Source: Anoxybacillus sp050480245 (GTDB lineage Bacteria; Bacillota; Bacilli; Bacillales; Anoxybacillaceae). From it: a stretch of 64,000 bases of DNA. The DNA is taken from assembly GCA_050480245.1 (NCBI GenBank), contig JBCNEQ010000055.1; one strand, written 5' to 3'. This document shows, one piece after another, positions 16,106 through 24,303 of the stretch. Each line of letters begins with the position of its first letter. Within the stretch, counting starts at the first letter, position 1. A model generated the notes under the pieces. It saw nothing but the letters and a program-made list of their open reading frames with translations, did no database searches and was not told where the DNA came from. A program made the translations under genes and the position numbers.

Positions 16106-16175
16106 AGTCGGGCGATTAGTCCGACTACAGACTGTTGGCAAAATGGGTTTCAGACGAATGTCTGAAACCCATTTT
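16106..16175 (+). repeat. REP-like double hairpin, copy 1
   Basis: Two tandem hairpins directly after a small ORF. The first (16106-16126) has stem AGTCGG/CCGACT; the second has a perfect 16-bp stem (16140-16155 with 16160-16175; AAAATGGGTTTCAGAC) around a GAAT loop. The first hairpin recurs in inverted orientation at 20891-20911 with one mismatch. Either hairpin could act as a terminator. Confidence 0.7.
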
Positions 16176-16285
16176 GTTCCATTTAAACCTAAAAAACGAG
16201 GAAACTCCCCACCATAAAACAGCAGGACCTTCTGCGATAGGCATTCGGTGAACAAAAACACTTTGAACGATCGAAACGAGACCAA

Positions 16286-16383
16286 TGTTAATTCGCCATT
16301 CCGATAAATTCGGTACTTTGGGAGATCCACGCGCAAATCAGCTTCCAGTGCCACTAAAGTAGGCACCCATGATCCCCATCGAT
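16286..16383 (-). pseudogene. Remnant of ycsI (DUF1445 hydro-lyase-like)
   Basis: About 33 codons reading WGSWVPTLVALEADLRVDLP followed by KYRIYRNGEL, which match the N-terminal third of YcsI/DUF1445 proteins (roughly residues 60-95). Neither the true N-terminus nor the remaining ~170 residues are present. In Bacillus ycsI follows ycsG in the ycsF-ycsG-ycsI-kipI-kipA cluster; here the fragment starts two bases after the ycsG stop, the expected place. It is a deletion relic. Confidence 0.7.
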
Positions 16384-16385
16384 TC

Positions 16386-17576
16386 TTATTCAAATAGTTT
16401 TGGTATACCATTAATTAAAGAGTAAACACCCATATAAGCCATAGCAATAACTATAATAACGCCAAAAATGGTCATCCATAATGGATGTTTGTAATCTCCG
16501 ACAATTTTTGTTCTGTATGCCGCCACTAACATCACGCCTAGAGAAATTGGTAAGATCAGACCGTTTAATGAGCCTACTAAAATTAAGATTTTCACTGGTC
16601 TTCCGACTAAAACGAAAACTAACGTTGAAATGGCAATGAATCCGATAATAATCCACTTTTGGTACTTTTCCAAAATTGGATGAAATGTACGAATAAATGA
16701 AACCGATGTATACGCGGCGCCTACAACGGAAGTAATGGCTGCTGCCCACATAACCACTCCGAATATTTTGTAACCAATATTGCCTGCAGCTAATTTAAAT
16801 ACGGATGCCGGAGGGTTAGAAGGATCAAGGGTTAACCCTTGCGCGACAATACCTAAAGATGCCAAAAATAAGAAAATTCGCATGATAGATGCAATACCGA
16901 TTCCTGAAATCGAACTACGGGTCACCTCAGGAAGTGCTTCCTTTCCTTTTATTCCAGCATCCAATAAGCGGTGCCCGCCCGCAAACGTAATATATCCTCC
17001 AACCGTTCCGCCAACAAGTGTAACAATAGCAAGAACATCGATCGTATCTGGAACAAAGGTTTTTACCACTGCTTCTCCGATAGGTGGCTTAGCTGTAAAC
17101 ATCACATATAACGTTAGAGCAATCATGACAAAACCCATCAATTGCGCGAAGCGATCCATAATTTTTCCAGCTTCCCGTACGATAAAAATAGCGATCGCGA
17201 CGATCCCGCTTAATAATGCCCCCATTTCCGGAGAAATCCCGAATAATACATTGATCCCTAATCCAGCACCGGCAATGTTTCCAATGTTAAAAGCTAGACC
17301 ACCGGCGACAATAAGTGCAGCAAGAAAATATCCCAATCCCGGCAATACTTCGTTGGCAATATCTTGAGCTCTTTTTTCTGCGACCGCCATAATGCGCCAA
17401 ATGTTCATTTGTGCTCCAATATCAATAATTATGGACATTAAAATAACAAATCCGAAGCTTGCTGCAAGCACTTGTGTGAAATGCGTCGTTTGTGTCAAAA
17501 ATCCAGGACCGATGGCCGAAGTAGCCATCAAAAACGCCGCACCTAAAAGTACACTTATATTCTTTTTTTGTTGCAT
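16386..17576 (-). CDS. ycsG: NRAMP-family divalent metal/proton transporter-like protein YcsG
   Basis: 396-residue multi-pass membrane protein of the NRAMP superfamily: N-terminal AIGPGFLTQTTHFTQVL, about ten hydrophobic segments, GGTVGGYITFAGGHRLLDAG. The canonical metal-binding DPGN motif of true NRAMP proteins is not evident in helix 1 (here GPGFLTQT), so the substrate may not be a metal. It is placed directly downstream of pxpBCA, as ycsG is in Bacillus, suggesting a link to 5-oxoproline use. A ycsI remnant follows. Confidence 0.82.
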   Translation of the reverse strand: MQQKKNISVLLGAAFLMATSAIGPGFLTQTTHFTQVLAASFGFVILMSIIIDIGAQMNIWRIMAVAEKRAQDIANEVLPGLGYFLAALIVAGGLAFNIGNIAGAGLGINVLFGISPEMGALLSGIVAIAIFIVREAGKIMDRFAQLMGFVMIALTLYVMFTAKPPIGEAVVKTFVPDTIDVLAIVTLVGGTVGGYITFAGGHRLLDAGIKGKEALPEVTRSSISGIGIASIMRIFLFLASLGIVAQGLTLDPSNPPASVFKLAAGNIGYKIFGVVMWAAAITSVVGAAYTSVSFIRTFHPILEKYQKWIIIGFIAISTLVFVLVGRPVKILILVGSLNGLILPISLGVMLVAAYRTKIVGDYKHPLWMTIFGVIIVIAMAYMGVYSLINGIPKLFE

Positions 17577-17606
17577 TTTCTATCCCTCCTAAGAACTTAT
17601 GAATCT

Positions 17607-18377
17607 TTATTTTAGAAAATCACCAAGTTTTGTAACTGTAATATTGGCTTCCTTCAATGCTTTACGTATATATTTTGCAAAGTCTAGTGCATGTTCCCCA
17701 TCTCCGTGTATGCAGATCGTATCGGCTTGAATCGATACATCTTTCCCTTGAAGAGATGTAACTTTCCCTTCTTTTACCATACGAATAACTTGCCGGCAAG
17801 ATACGTCATGGTCTTTGATGAGAGCATTTGCTTCCCGTCTTGGTGTTAAGGACCCATCCTCTTGGTAAGTGCGGTCAGAGAACACTTCACTAGCGGTCTT
17901 AAGGCCGATTTTTTTTCCCGCTTTGACAAGCTCTCCAGCCGCTAGTCCTAACAAGATTAATTCCGGATCTACTTTATAAACCGCTTCTGCAATGGCTTGA
18001 GCAATCGCAGCGTTTTTAGCGGCAATGTTATATAATGCTCCATGCGGCTTTACATGCTGAAGCTTTCCACCTTCAGATTTTACAAATGCATATAAGGCGC
18101 CAATTTGATACACAACAATGTCGTAAGCTTCCTGAGGAGTAATATCGATGTTTCTTCTACCAAATCCCACTAAATCTTGAAATCCGGGATGAGCGCCAAT
18201 TCCGACGTTTTTTTCAAGGGCTAAACGGACTGTTTTCCTCATCGTTGACGGATCGCCCGCATGGAAACCACAAGCGATATTGGCTGATGTAACATAATCT
18301 AAAATTTCTTCGTCTCTCCCCATTTTATAAGCACCAAAGCTCTCTCCCATATCACAGTTCAAATCGACAACATGCAT
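17607..18377 (-). CDS. pxpA: 5-oxoprolinase subunit PxpA (YcsF/LamB)
   Basis: 256-residue LamB/YcsF protein, one of three subunits that hydrolyse 5-oxoproline (pyroglutamate) to glutamate with ATP. Hallmarks: VDLNCDMGESFGAYKMGRD at the start, ANIACGFHAGDPSTM, HPGFQDLVGFGRR, VKPHGALYN and the CIHGDG motif. ATG at 18377 has AAAGGAG upstream and overlaps the pxpC stop region, so the subunits are translationally linked. Operon order here is pxpB-pxpC-pxpA-ycsG. Confidence 0.93.
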   Translation of the reverse strand: MHVVDLNCDMGESFGAYKMGRDEEILDYVTSANIACGFHAGDPSTMRKTVRLALEKNVGIGAHPGFQDLVGFGRRNIDITPQEAYDIVVYQIGALYAFVKSEGGKLQHVKPHGALYNIAAKNAAIAQAIAEAVYKVDPELILLGLAAGELVKAGKKIGLKTASEVFSDRTYQEDGSLTPRREANALIKDHDVSCRQVIRMVKEGKVTSLQGKDVSIQADTICIHGDGEHALDFAKYIRKALKEANITVTKLGDFLK

Positions 18378-18378
18378 G

Positions 18379-19389
18379 TTACATTTCTCCTTTCCATTTT
18401 ATTGATAATGCTCGTTTCAGTTGTTGGATCTCTCTTTCTCTTTCTAAATAAAGTCTTTGTGCTTCTTCATGAGAAACTTCAACAAACTTTATTTTGTCAC
18501 CCGGTTTTAATTGGGCGATGTATGGTAAATCCACGGTGGCAACTTGTCCGATTTTCGGATAACCACCTGTCGTTTGCCGGTCAGCTAGAAGCACAATCGG
18601 ATTTCCATCAGGCGGAACTTGAATGGTACCAAAATTTACGGCTTCCGAAATCATTTCTTCCGCGGATGTTAACGACAAAATGGGGCCTTTCAAACGATAT
18701 CCCATCCGGTCGGATTGGGTTGTAATTTCAAATGGTTCACGGAAAAAACTTTTTTGACTTTCTTTTGAAAATAGTTGGTATTGTCTCCCTTTTATTACCC
18801 GAATGGAAGGGATTTTATTAGAAATGGGAATAAATTCAGCAGATACCGACCATTTCGTCGCTACAAACTTTCGATCTCCTATTTTTGTAGAAAAATCATG
18901 AATCATTTGGACCGATCGATTATTAGGGGGAGATAATTTTAACTCGTCACCGATCTTTAATGGACGTCCTTTAAATCCGCCGATGCCCGCTCTAAGGTAG
19001 GTGGATGCACTCCCCATTACACGCGGAACATCGAATCCTCCCGCAACAGCTAGATAGCTTCGGCAGCCTGCTTTACATTGTCCAAAACGAAGCTGACTAC
19101 CTTCCTTTACAAGAACTGGTCGCCATAACGGAACAAATTTTCCATCAATAGAAGGCGATAAATCTCCTCCGCAAATAGATATTAGTGTATCCCTTTCAAA
19201 TTCAATAACAGGACCTACCATTGTTATTTCTAAAGTAGGGACATTTTCTTCGTTACCAACTAATAGATTTGCAATTCTGTGTGACAGTGAATCCATTACC
19301 CCGCTTACAATCACTCCAAATTTTTGAAAACCGTATCTTCCTAAATCTTGAATGGTCGTAAGGAGGCCCGGCTTAATGATTTTTATCAC
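18379..19389 (-). CDS. pxpC: 5-oxoprolinase subunit PxpC (KipA, biotin-dependent carboxylase-like)
   Basis: 336 residues of the AHS2 family. Starts IKIIKPGLLTTIQDLGRYGF, with GVIVSGVMDSLSHRIANLLVGN, EITMVGP and the C-terminal LLADRQTTGGYPKIGQVATVDL, all family signatures. Overlaps the end of pxpB by 17 nt and is followed by pxpA. In B. subtilis the homologue KipA counters the kinase inhibitor KipI; the metabolic role with PxpA is the better-supported one here because all three subunits are together. Confidence 0.92.
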   Translation of the reverse strand: MIKIIKPGLLTTIQDLGRYGFQKFGVIVSGVMDSLSHRIANLLVGNEENVPTLEITMVGPVIEFERDTLISICGGDLSPSIDGKFVPLWRPVLVKEGSQLRFGQCKAGCRSYLAVAGGFDVPRVMGSASTYLRAGIGGFKGRPLKIGDELKLSPPNNRSVQMIHDFSTKIGDRKFVATKWSVSAEFIPISNKIPSIRVIKGRQYQLFSKESQKSFFREPFEITTQSDRMGYRLKGPILSLTSAEEMISEAVNFGTIQVPPDGNPIVLLADRQTTGGYPKIGQVATVDLPYIAQLKPGDKIKFVEVSHEEAQRLYLEREREIQQLKRALSIKWKGEM

Positions 19390-20095
19390 TGACGTCCTCC
19401 TTCCATTGTTTGTATTCTCCTATAGTGATGGGTTTAAACCGGATTTTATCCCCCGCCTTTAATAAGCTAGGTGATTTGTCATCAGGACGAAACAGCTTTA
19501 TCGGTGTTCGGCCAATAAGTTGCCATCCTCCTGGCGTTTCGATCGGATAAATACCGGTCTGTTTACCAGCAATACCAACAGAACCGGCAGGAATTTTTAA
19601 TCGCGGAGATTCTCTTCGCGGTGTGGCAATTTTCTCCGACATGCCTCCTATGTATGGAAATCCAGGGGCAAATCCGATCATATACACTAAATAATCACCG
19701 CTGGAATGGATATGAATGACTTCTTCAGGCGTGAGACCATTATATTCCGCAACATATTCCAAATCAGGTCCTAGCTCTCCCCCGTAACAAACTGGAATCT
19801 CCACAATCCTTTCAGATGAAAATTCACCGATCTTAAGTGATTCCAATAAGGGTTTCAATTGCCCACAAACGTAATCATACGGGAGTGTATGAGAGCTAAA
19901 ATCTGAAATCTTTAACGGATCATAAAACACAGTTACTGTTGTAAATGCAGGAACATATTCGATCATCCACTCGAATGGCTGTTGATCAAACAAGGTTGTA
20001 ACCATGTTTACCTTTTGATGAGTCTCTAAATTAATATCTTCGCCCAGTTCAATTATTACTGCGTTATCACCCAATGGATGAAAAAGATAATCCAT
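19373..20095 (-). CDS. pxpB: 5-oxoprolinase subunit PxpB (KipI family)
   Basis: 240 residues of the AHS1 family. Signatures: FHPLGDNAVIIELGEDI near the start, IPVCYGGELGPDLEYVAEYN, the YMIGFAPGFPYIGGM block, TPRRESPRLKIPAGSVGIAG and QTGIYPIETPGGWQLIGRTP. First gene of the operon; AGGAGTTG precedes ATG. KipI of B. subtilis inhibits the sporulation kinase KinA, so a regulatory side role is possible but not shown by sequence. A SigA-like promoter lies about 90 nt upstream next to an IS end. Confidence 0.92.
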   Translation of the reverse strand: MDYLFHPLGDNAVIIELGEDINLETHQKVNMVTTLFDQQPFEWMIEYVPAFTTVTVFYDPLKISDFSSHTLPYDYVCGQLKPLLESLKIGEFSSERIVEIPVCYGGELGPDLEYVAEYNGLTPEEVIHIHSSGDYLVYMIGFAPGFPYIGGMSEKIATPRRESPRLKIPAGSVGIAGKQTGIYPIETPGGWQLIGRTPIKLFRPDDKSPSLLKAGDKIRFKPITIGEYKQWKEDVSDKNH

Positions 20096-20185
20096 TTTTA
20101 CAACTCCTAACCATTTTTAGGAATAAGCAAAATCTTACTTTTTATATTAACATTTATTAATTTTCACACAATTATGTATTATAAT

Positions 20186-20214
20186 ATAATATTCCATCTT
20201 ATTTCACCTAGCAA
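20186..20214 (-). promoter_or_regulatory. Candidate promoter of pxpBCA-ycsG
   Basis: Minus strand: -35 TTGCTA (20214-20209), 17-nt spacer, -10 TATTAT (20191-20186). The -35 lies within a few bases of the terminal sequence of an IS21-type remnant, so the insertion may have shaped this promoter. Confidence 0.45.
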
Positions 20215-20216
20215 TA

Positions 20217-20516
20217 TGTGTCAAGACCGATTATTTTCCCCAAAAAATCGCCGGTTCAAAATTCCCCAGAAGGACCTCATTGACCCTTCTGTTTTTCTTG
20301 TTGGAGCCCTTTTTCCCGCAATCGATAGCTTTCCCCCTTTAGGTTGAAAATAATAGAATGATGCGGTAGTCGATCTAACATCACTGTCGCAAGAACCGAA
20401 TCTCCCACGATTTCTCCTCATTCCCCAAAGCTTTTGTTGGAAGTAAGGAAAGGCGGTCGCTCAAACCGCAAGACAACTCGATATTTCGCCAAAAACGCTT
20501 CATAAATGAGTAGCAG
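20217..20516 (-). mobile_element. IS21-family remnant: end of istB plus terminal sequence
   Basis: Minus-strand reading gives the C-terminal part of the IstB ATPase: LTSNKSFGE, then a TGA in place of the usual Trp codon, then GEIVGDSVLATVMLDRL, the segment HHSIIFNLKGESYRLREKG and stop at about 20282. Downstream is the IS terminal region (20217-20280) with repeated TTCCCC-type blocks and a TG end. The rest of istB and all of istA are missing and the preserved frame carries a nonsense codon, so the element is dead. Confidence 0.75.
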
Positions 20517-20848
20517 ATTATAAAAAAGATGCTGAGCATAGCTTTGTCGGGAGTGGAAACCTCAAGCCAGAAGATCGTGAAAAGCGTGAACTTCAAAAAC
20601 GTATTCGGAATCTGGGGGAGGAAAACGCGATCTTAAAAAAGGCCATGAGCATCTTCGCCAAAAACTAGAAGTAATTTATGCATTTATTCATACGCATAGA
20701 AAGGAGTTTCGCGTGGCGAAGATATGTGAAGTCTTCGGCGTTTCAAGAAGTGGATGCTATGCATGGGTCAAACGACCAGAAAGTCAACAAAAGAAAAGAC
20801 AGGAAGCATTGAAAAAGCAAATCAAAAAGATTCATATTATTTTTTGAC
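20517..20848 (+). mobile_element. IS3-family remnant: orfA 3' end and orfB 5' end
   Basis: Plus-strand reading gives the end of an IS3-type OrfA (SGNLKPEDREKRELQKRI, then EENAILKKAMSIFAKN and stop) followed in another phase by the beginning of OrfB (VIYAFIHTHRKEFRVAKICE, VSRSGCYAWVKRPES). OrfB breaks off after about 60 codons, before the DDE catalytic domain. It abuts the IS21 remnant at ~20516, so two decayed elements are joined. Not mobile on its own. Confidence 0.75.
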
Positions 20849-20862
20849 ATAATACCATAAAA

Positions 20863-20911
20863 CAGCTTGTCGACAAAGTCGACAAGCTGAAGTCGGGCTA
20901 ATCGCCCGACT
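20863..20911 (-). repeat. REP-like double hairpin, copy 2
   Basis: Perfect 12-bp stem CAGCTTGTCGAC/GTCGACAAGCTG (loop AAA) next to a 21-nt hairpin AGTCGG..CCGACT (20891-20911). Read on the minus strand, the second hairpin matches copy 1 at 20 of 21 positions. As with copy 1 it directly follows the stop codon of a small gene and is followed by a second, unrelated hairpin and then TTTTA. Confidence 0.7.
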
Positions 20912-21063
20912 TACTCTCCTTGCTTACTAATGCGAATGGCTGGCGTATTGTTGCCGATATAAAATGGGACAACATCTTCTGATTGATGGTCATAAAAATA
21001 ACGGTTTATCTCGTGTTCAGCAAATGCTACTTCGTCTTCTATAATTGTTCGCTTTTTATCCAT
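20911..21063 (-). CDS. Small acidic protein, unknown
   Basis: 50 residues: MDKKRTIIEDEVAFAEHEIN at the start and VVPFYIGNNTPAIRISKQGE at the end. GGGGGAATAGACG precedes the ATG. No transmembrane or known motif; the VPFYIGNNTPAIRI stretch suggests a small folded beta element. Tandem hairpins after the stop support a transcription unit. I do not recognise a family. Confidence 0.55.
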   Translation of the reverse strand: MDKKRTIIEDEVAFAEHEINRYFYDHQSEDVVPFYIGNNTPAIRISKQGE

Positions 21064-21105
21064 CGTCTATTCCCCCTTTAGACGATAGGATAACCTAAAA
21101 CATTG

Positions 21106-21582
21106 CTATTCATGTAATGGATCGTCTGAAACGATCACACCATCTTCATCAACATATACGTATGTACCCGGCTTCCACTCAATATCCCCAAAATGCACAA
21201 TCGTATCTCGCGCCCCTTTTCCTTCTTTTTTACTTTTTCGTGGGCATGTCCCAAGCGCAAGTACGCCAATTGGCATATTCCCTATTTCTTTTGAATCACG
21301 AATACACCCATGTACAATAATGCCCGCTAATTGACGGTCATATGCGATTTGTGCGAGACGATCACCAACAAGTGCACATTGTTTCGAACCTTTTCCATCA
21401 ACAACGACTACACTCCCTGAGGACACCGTTTCTAGCGCTTCTCGAACGAGTACATTATCTTCAAAGACATCTACCGTTGCAATAGGTCCATAAAACGATT
21501 TTTTTCCTCCATAATGTTGAAATGCCGAAGAACAAACTCGTACACGTTCCCCGTATTGATCACATAAATCTGCCGTTTTCAT
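21106..21582 (-). CDS. RraA family protein
   Basis: 158 residues, RraA/demethylmenaquinone-methyltransferase-like fold. Signatures: TADLCDQYGERVRVCSSAF, GGKKSFYGPIATV, VVVDGKGSKQCALVGDRLA, GIIVHGCIRDSKEI, and GDIEWKPGTYVYVDEDGVIV. Some homologues are 4-hydroxy-4-methyl-2-oxoglutarate aldolases; the E. coli namesake inhibits RNase E, which Bacillaceae lack, so an aldolase-type or unknown role is more likely. Start ATG 21582 has GGGGG 6 nt upstream; an ATG two codons earlier abuts it. Confidence 0.85.
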   Translation of the reverse strand: MKTADLCDQYGERVRVCSSAFQHYGGKKSFYGPIATVDVFEDNVLVREALETVSSGSVVVVDGKGSKQCALVGDRLAQIAYDRQLAGIIVHGCIRDSKEIGNMPIGVLALGTCPRKSKKEGKGARDTIVHFGDIEWKPGTYVYVDEDGVIVSDDPLHE

Positions 21583-21626
21583 CCTCATCCCCCACTTTTA
21601 TCAATCTCATCATAATAATAGTCAAT

Positions 21627-22148
21627 CTATTCTAAAAAATCAATAAATAAAAACGTGAAGAACGAGCGGTTCTCTTCGATCGCACCGTTTGTTAAAAAAT
21701 AAATGAATAAAGCAAGAAAGCAATAAAAAAGCAACGTTTCAAAAAAACTTGACGTACGATATGTAACAATAAACCGATATCGCTTTTTAGAAAATGGCCA
21801 TAATAACGGAACGCCTTGACTCGAACAATAATCAGCTAGAACATGAAACGCATAACCGAGACATAATCCGAGCGTAAAAGGAGAAAAATGTTGTAATAAT
21901 AAAACAGCAGTAATTGCCCCCCACGCTAATAACGAGTGAGTGAATCCTCGATGACCGAACGCTTTTTTCACTTGTTTTGCCATGCCAAGCGAACGACGAC
22001 CGATATACGAATTCGGTTCATCAATGTCAGGGAGTAACCCGCCAAGCGCTAATCCCGCTGCATAAGCAATGGTAAAAGAAACAGGTGTATATGAAGCAAT
22101 TCCAGCACCAATAGCTAATGACGAAACAATATGAGTATGATAACGCAT
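21627..22148 (-). CDS. YdjM-family membrane-bound metal-dependent hydrolase
   Basis: 173-residue membrane protein of the YdjM/DUF457 family. Conserved His/Asp sites are visible: HTHIVSSLAIG, GGLLPDIDEPNSYIGRRS, GHRGFTHSLLAWG and YAFHVLADYCSSQGVPLLWPF, typical of a metal-binding active site between helices. About four to five hydrophobic segments. Some relatives are SOS-controlled; I looked for a LexA box upstream and saw none. Function unknown. Confidence 0.83.
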   Translation of the reverse strand: MRYHTHIVSSLAIGAGIASYTPVSFTIAYAAGLALGGLLPDIDEPNSYIGRRSLGMAKQVKKAFGHRGFTHSLLAWGAITAVLLLQHFSPFTLGLCLGYAFHVLADYCSSQGVPLLWPFSKKRYRFIVTYRTSSFFETLLFYCFLALFIYFLTNGAIEENRSFFTFLFIDFLE

Positions 22149-22318
22149 TGTTTTTCACCTTCTTTTTTTGTAAACGTTTTACATAATATTCGTTATTAAC
22201 ATTCATGAATTTGCGACTGTTTTTTCAATAAATGTTCACCTCTTAAACTAACTTTGTGAAACTATTAGCATTATACTAATATATGAACAAACTGACAAAT
22301 AAAGCTGGTGAGAAAAAA

Positions 22319-23425
22319 ATGATAAAAAAAACACCTGCAGAACTAATTGTTATGAAAAGTTTAGCATTTTTAGCTGTCGTTTTTCAAAGTGCATTATTAT
22401 ACGTTATGAATCATCGTTCACCTCATCCTGAGGAAGCGATTATGATCGGCATGTTGTTTCATTTCGTCAAATTTTCCGCTCCTGTATTCGTATTTTTAGT
22501 TGGATTTCATATGGTGCAACAGAAAGAAGCGATTCATTATCGACGTTACGTATCCCATAAATGGGTAGAACTCATGATTCCGTATATCATATGGTCATTT
22601 GTTTACTTTATATTATTTTCTAGTCATCTGCATGTACTTGATGCAATGAAACAACTACTGCTCGGCGAGGCAGCACCGCATTTATGGTACGTCGTAATGA
22701 TTATACAATTTCATTTACTCATTTTAATCATTGTTCCATTTTTCCGTTGGCTTGACCAAAAAAAGTATTGGAAATCATTTATTATCATTAGCGCAATTAT
22801 TTACATTGGCTTCATTACGTTCATTTCTCCAATTGTTCAAAGCGAATCATATATACATTATGTAGACCGTACGTTTTTAGCTTATTTCTTTTATTTTTGT
22901 TTAGGTGGTATGGCTGCATACACGTTACCAGCATGGCGAAAGTTTGTCATTCGAGCCATTCCGTTCAACACATTTTTATTTTTATCGCTTTTTATCGTTG
23001 TTGGTTATGAACTGTTTACGTCACAAAGCATCTTTTCGATTGATTTAACGGCGATTACGTATTTAAAACCTTCGATGGTGTTATACGTTACATCAGAAAT
23101 TTTCTTGCTATACGCTTTATCGATTACCATTGTGCAAACAAAATCTCGATTGTATACGTTGTTACGTTTCATTAGTCGATATACTTATGGGGCATATATT
23201 GCACATATGTTTTTCTTATACGTGTTTGCACCGATCATTCCGACAACGATGTATTCGATGTTGCAAGCTGTTATATTATTTACAATTACAACAATCGTTT
23301 CCATTGGTGTTTGCTATATTATACATGCTACACCACTTAGCTTGCTGTTTATCGGTCAAGCGCGCGAACATCGGACTATTTCTATCCTATCGCTATCGAA
23401 ATCTAAAAAGAGTGTCCCAAGTTAA
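22319..23425 (+). CDS. Membrane acyltransferase 3 family protein
   Basis: 368-residue protein with about ten transmembrane segments, of the acyltransferase-3 (OafA/YrhL/WecH-like) family that O-acylates cell-surface sugars. Family features: N-terminal ELIVMKSLAFLAVVFQ with FKFSAPVFVFLVGFH-like segment, WVELMIPYIIWS (the R/K-x10-P-Y motif), and HLWYVVMIIQFHLLI. The classical N-terminal H of the R-X10-H motif is not clear. ATG 22319 chosen (weak GGTGAG upstream); an earlier ATG at 22283 has no ribosome-binding site. Single-gene unit. Confidence 0.8.
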   Translation: MIKKTPAELIVMKSLAFLAVVFQSALLYVMNHRSPHPEEAIMIGMLFHFVKFSAPVFVFLVGFHMVQQKEAIHYRRYVSHKWVELMIPYIIWSFVYFILFSSHLHVLDAMKQLLLGEAAPHLWYVVMIIQFHLLILIIVPFFRWLDQKKYWKSFIIISAIIYIGFITFISPIVQSESYIHYVDRTFLAYFFYFCLGGMAAYTLPAWRKFVIRAIPFNTFLFLSLFIVVGYELFTSQSIFSIDLTAITYLKPSMVLYVTSEIFLLYALSITIVQTKSRLYTLLRFISRYTYGAYIAHMFFLYVFAPIIPTTMYSMLQAVILFTITTIVSIGVCYIIHATPLSLLFIGQAREHRTISILSLSKSKKSVPS

Positions 23426-23445
23426 CATTTGGGATGCTTTTTTAT
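23409..23445 (+). terminator. Terminator of the acyltransferase gene
   Basis: Stem AGTGTCCCAA/TTGGGATGCT around the stop codon, followed by TTTTTTATTTT. Confidence 0.75.
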
Positions 23446-23483
23446 TTTGTTCACACAAACCACTTCTTATTTCAAACATATAT

Positions 23484-24278
23484 AATGATTGAACAAATAG
23501 GGCTAAAGAAACTGGAATATCAATATTTTCTACTCGTGCAACAATTTTTACGCACAGCTCATGAACAAGAACGCGCACATGTTGTCACTGAACTACAAAA
23601 AACTGGAGAACTCTTTTTACAAACAGCAAAAAAATGTTGCAACGACAAAAAGCACTACTGAAAGATGATCAGCAACGTATTAAAAGAAACGATTCAAATG
23701 ATGAAAGACGTATCCTTCCAAATCGCATCTCAAGCAGAGCAATTTGCAGCAAGCGCAGAATAAAGTACAAAATCAGCAGAAAAAGCGGCAGAAATGGCGG
23801 AACTCTCATTTACAGAAGCACAGAAACAACTTCACATGTTGCAACAATGCGATTTGTCATTATGCGAACTAGCAATAGGAATGAATCAAATCGCATAAAG
23901 TAGCGAGGACTTACTGACTTCAGCTGAGCGAGCACATGACTCAGTCAATAAAGGAAAACAGGCCATTCAAACAGTTACAGCACAAGCATATGACATGCGT
24001 GATGCTTTGCGCAATTGACGAGTCTGTGGAACAAGTGTTTTCTAAAGTACAAACCACATCGGCAGCTATCGAGCAAATAACCGCCATTTCCAACGAGCTA
24101 ACTCAAACAATGAGTCAACTGAAGCAACTTTCTGAGCAAGTGATGCAAAGAAGTAATGAAAGCATAGTAACAGTTGAAGAACAATTAGCTATGAAACGAA
24201 CAAATCACTTCTAGTGCCCAAACGCTTGCCAAACTCGACGAGCAACTCCGCACAACAGTTGAGTCATTTCGTATGTAG
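23484..24278 (+). pseudogene. Decayed methyl-accepting chemotaxis protein
   Basis: From ATGATTGAACAAATAGGG to the TAG at 24278 the three plus frames together spell a chemotaxis transducer: ETIQMMKDVSFQIASQAEQF, then AASAE stop, STKSAEKAAEMAE, MNQIA stop, then the signalling-type TTSAAIEQITAISNELTQTM and the terminal AQTLAKLDEQLRTTVESF. At least two in-frame stops and two or more frame changes interrupt it. About 265 codons in total, with no membrane segment, so the ancestor may have been a soluble transducer. No adjacent che genes. Confidence 0.75.
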
Positions 24279-24303
24279 ACGTGCCATATTTGTGCACGTC
24301 TAC
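24275..24303 (+). terminator. Bidirectional hairpin between MCP relic and hemD-like gene
   Basis: Perfect 10-bp stem GTAGACGTGC/GCACGTCTAC with a nine-base loop. It covers the stop codons of both converging genes; no long T run is visible on the plus side. Confidence 0.6.

Noticed and set aside
16180..16285. Hydrophobic minus-strand reading (RINIGLVSIVQSVFVHRMPI...) beyond the ycsI fragment
   Set aside because: It looks like a membrane-protein piece but has no start and I could not match it to a family, so it is not listed as a feature.
15941..16411. 157-codon minus frame from 16411 as one gene
   Set aside because: It joins the ycsI fragment to unrelated DNA through the palindrome at 16140-16175 and the small plus-strand ORF; only the ycsI-like part has support.
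16780..17367. 195-codon plus-strand frame opposite ycsG
   Set aside because: Low-complexity antisense reading of a transporter; no start signals.
22149..22318. LexA box upstream of the ydjM-like gene
   Set aside because: Nothing close to GAAC-N4-GTTC is present; ATTCATGAAT is a palindrome but not a LexA site.
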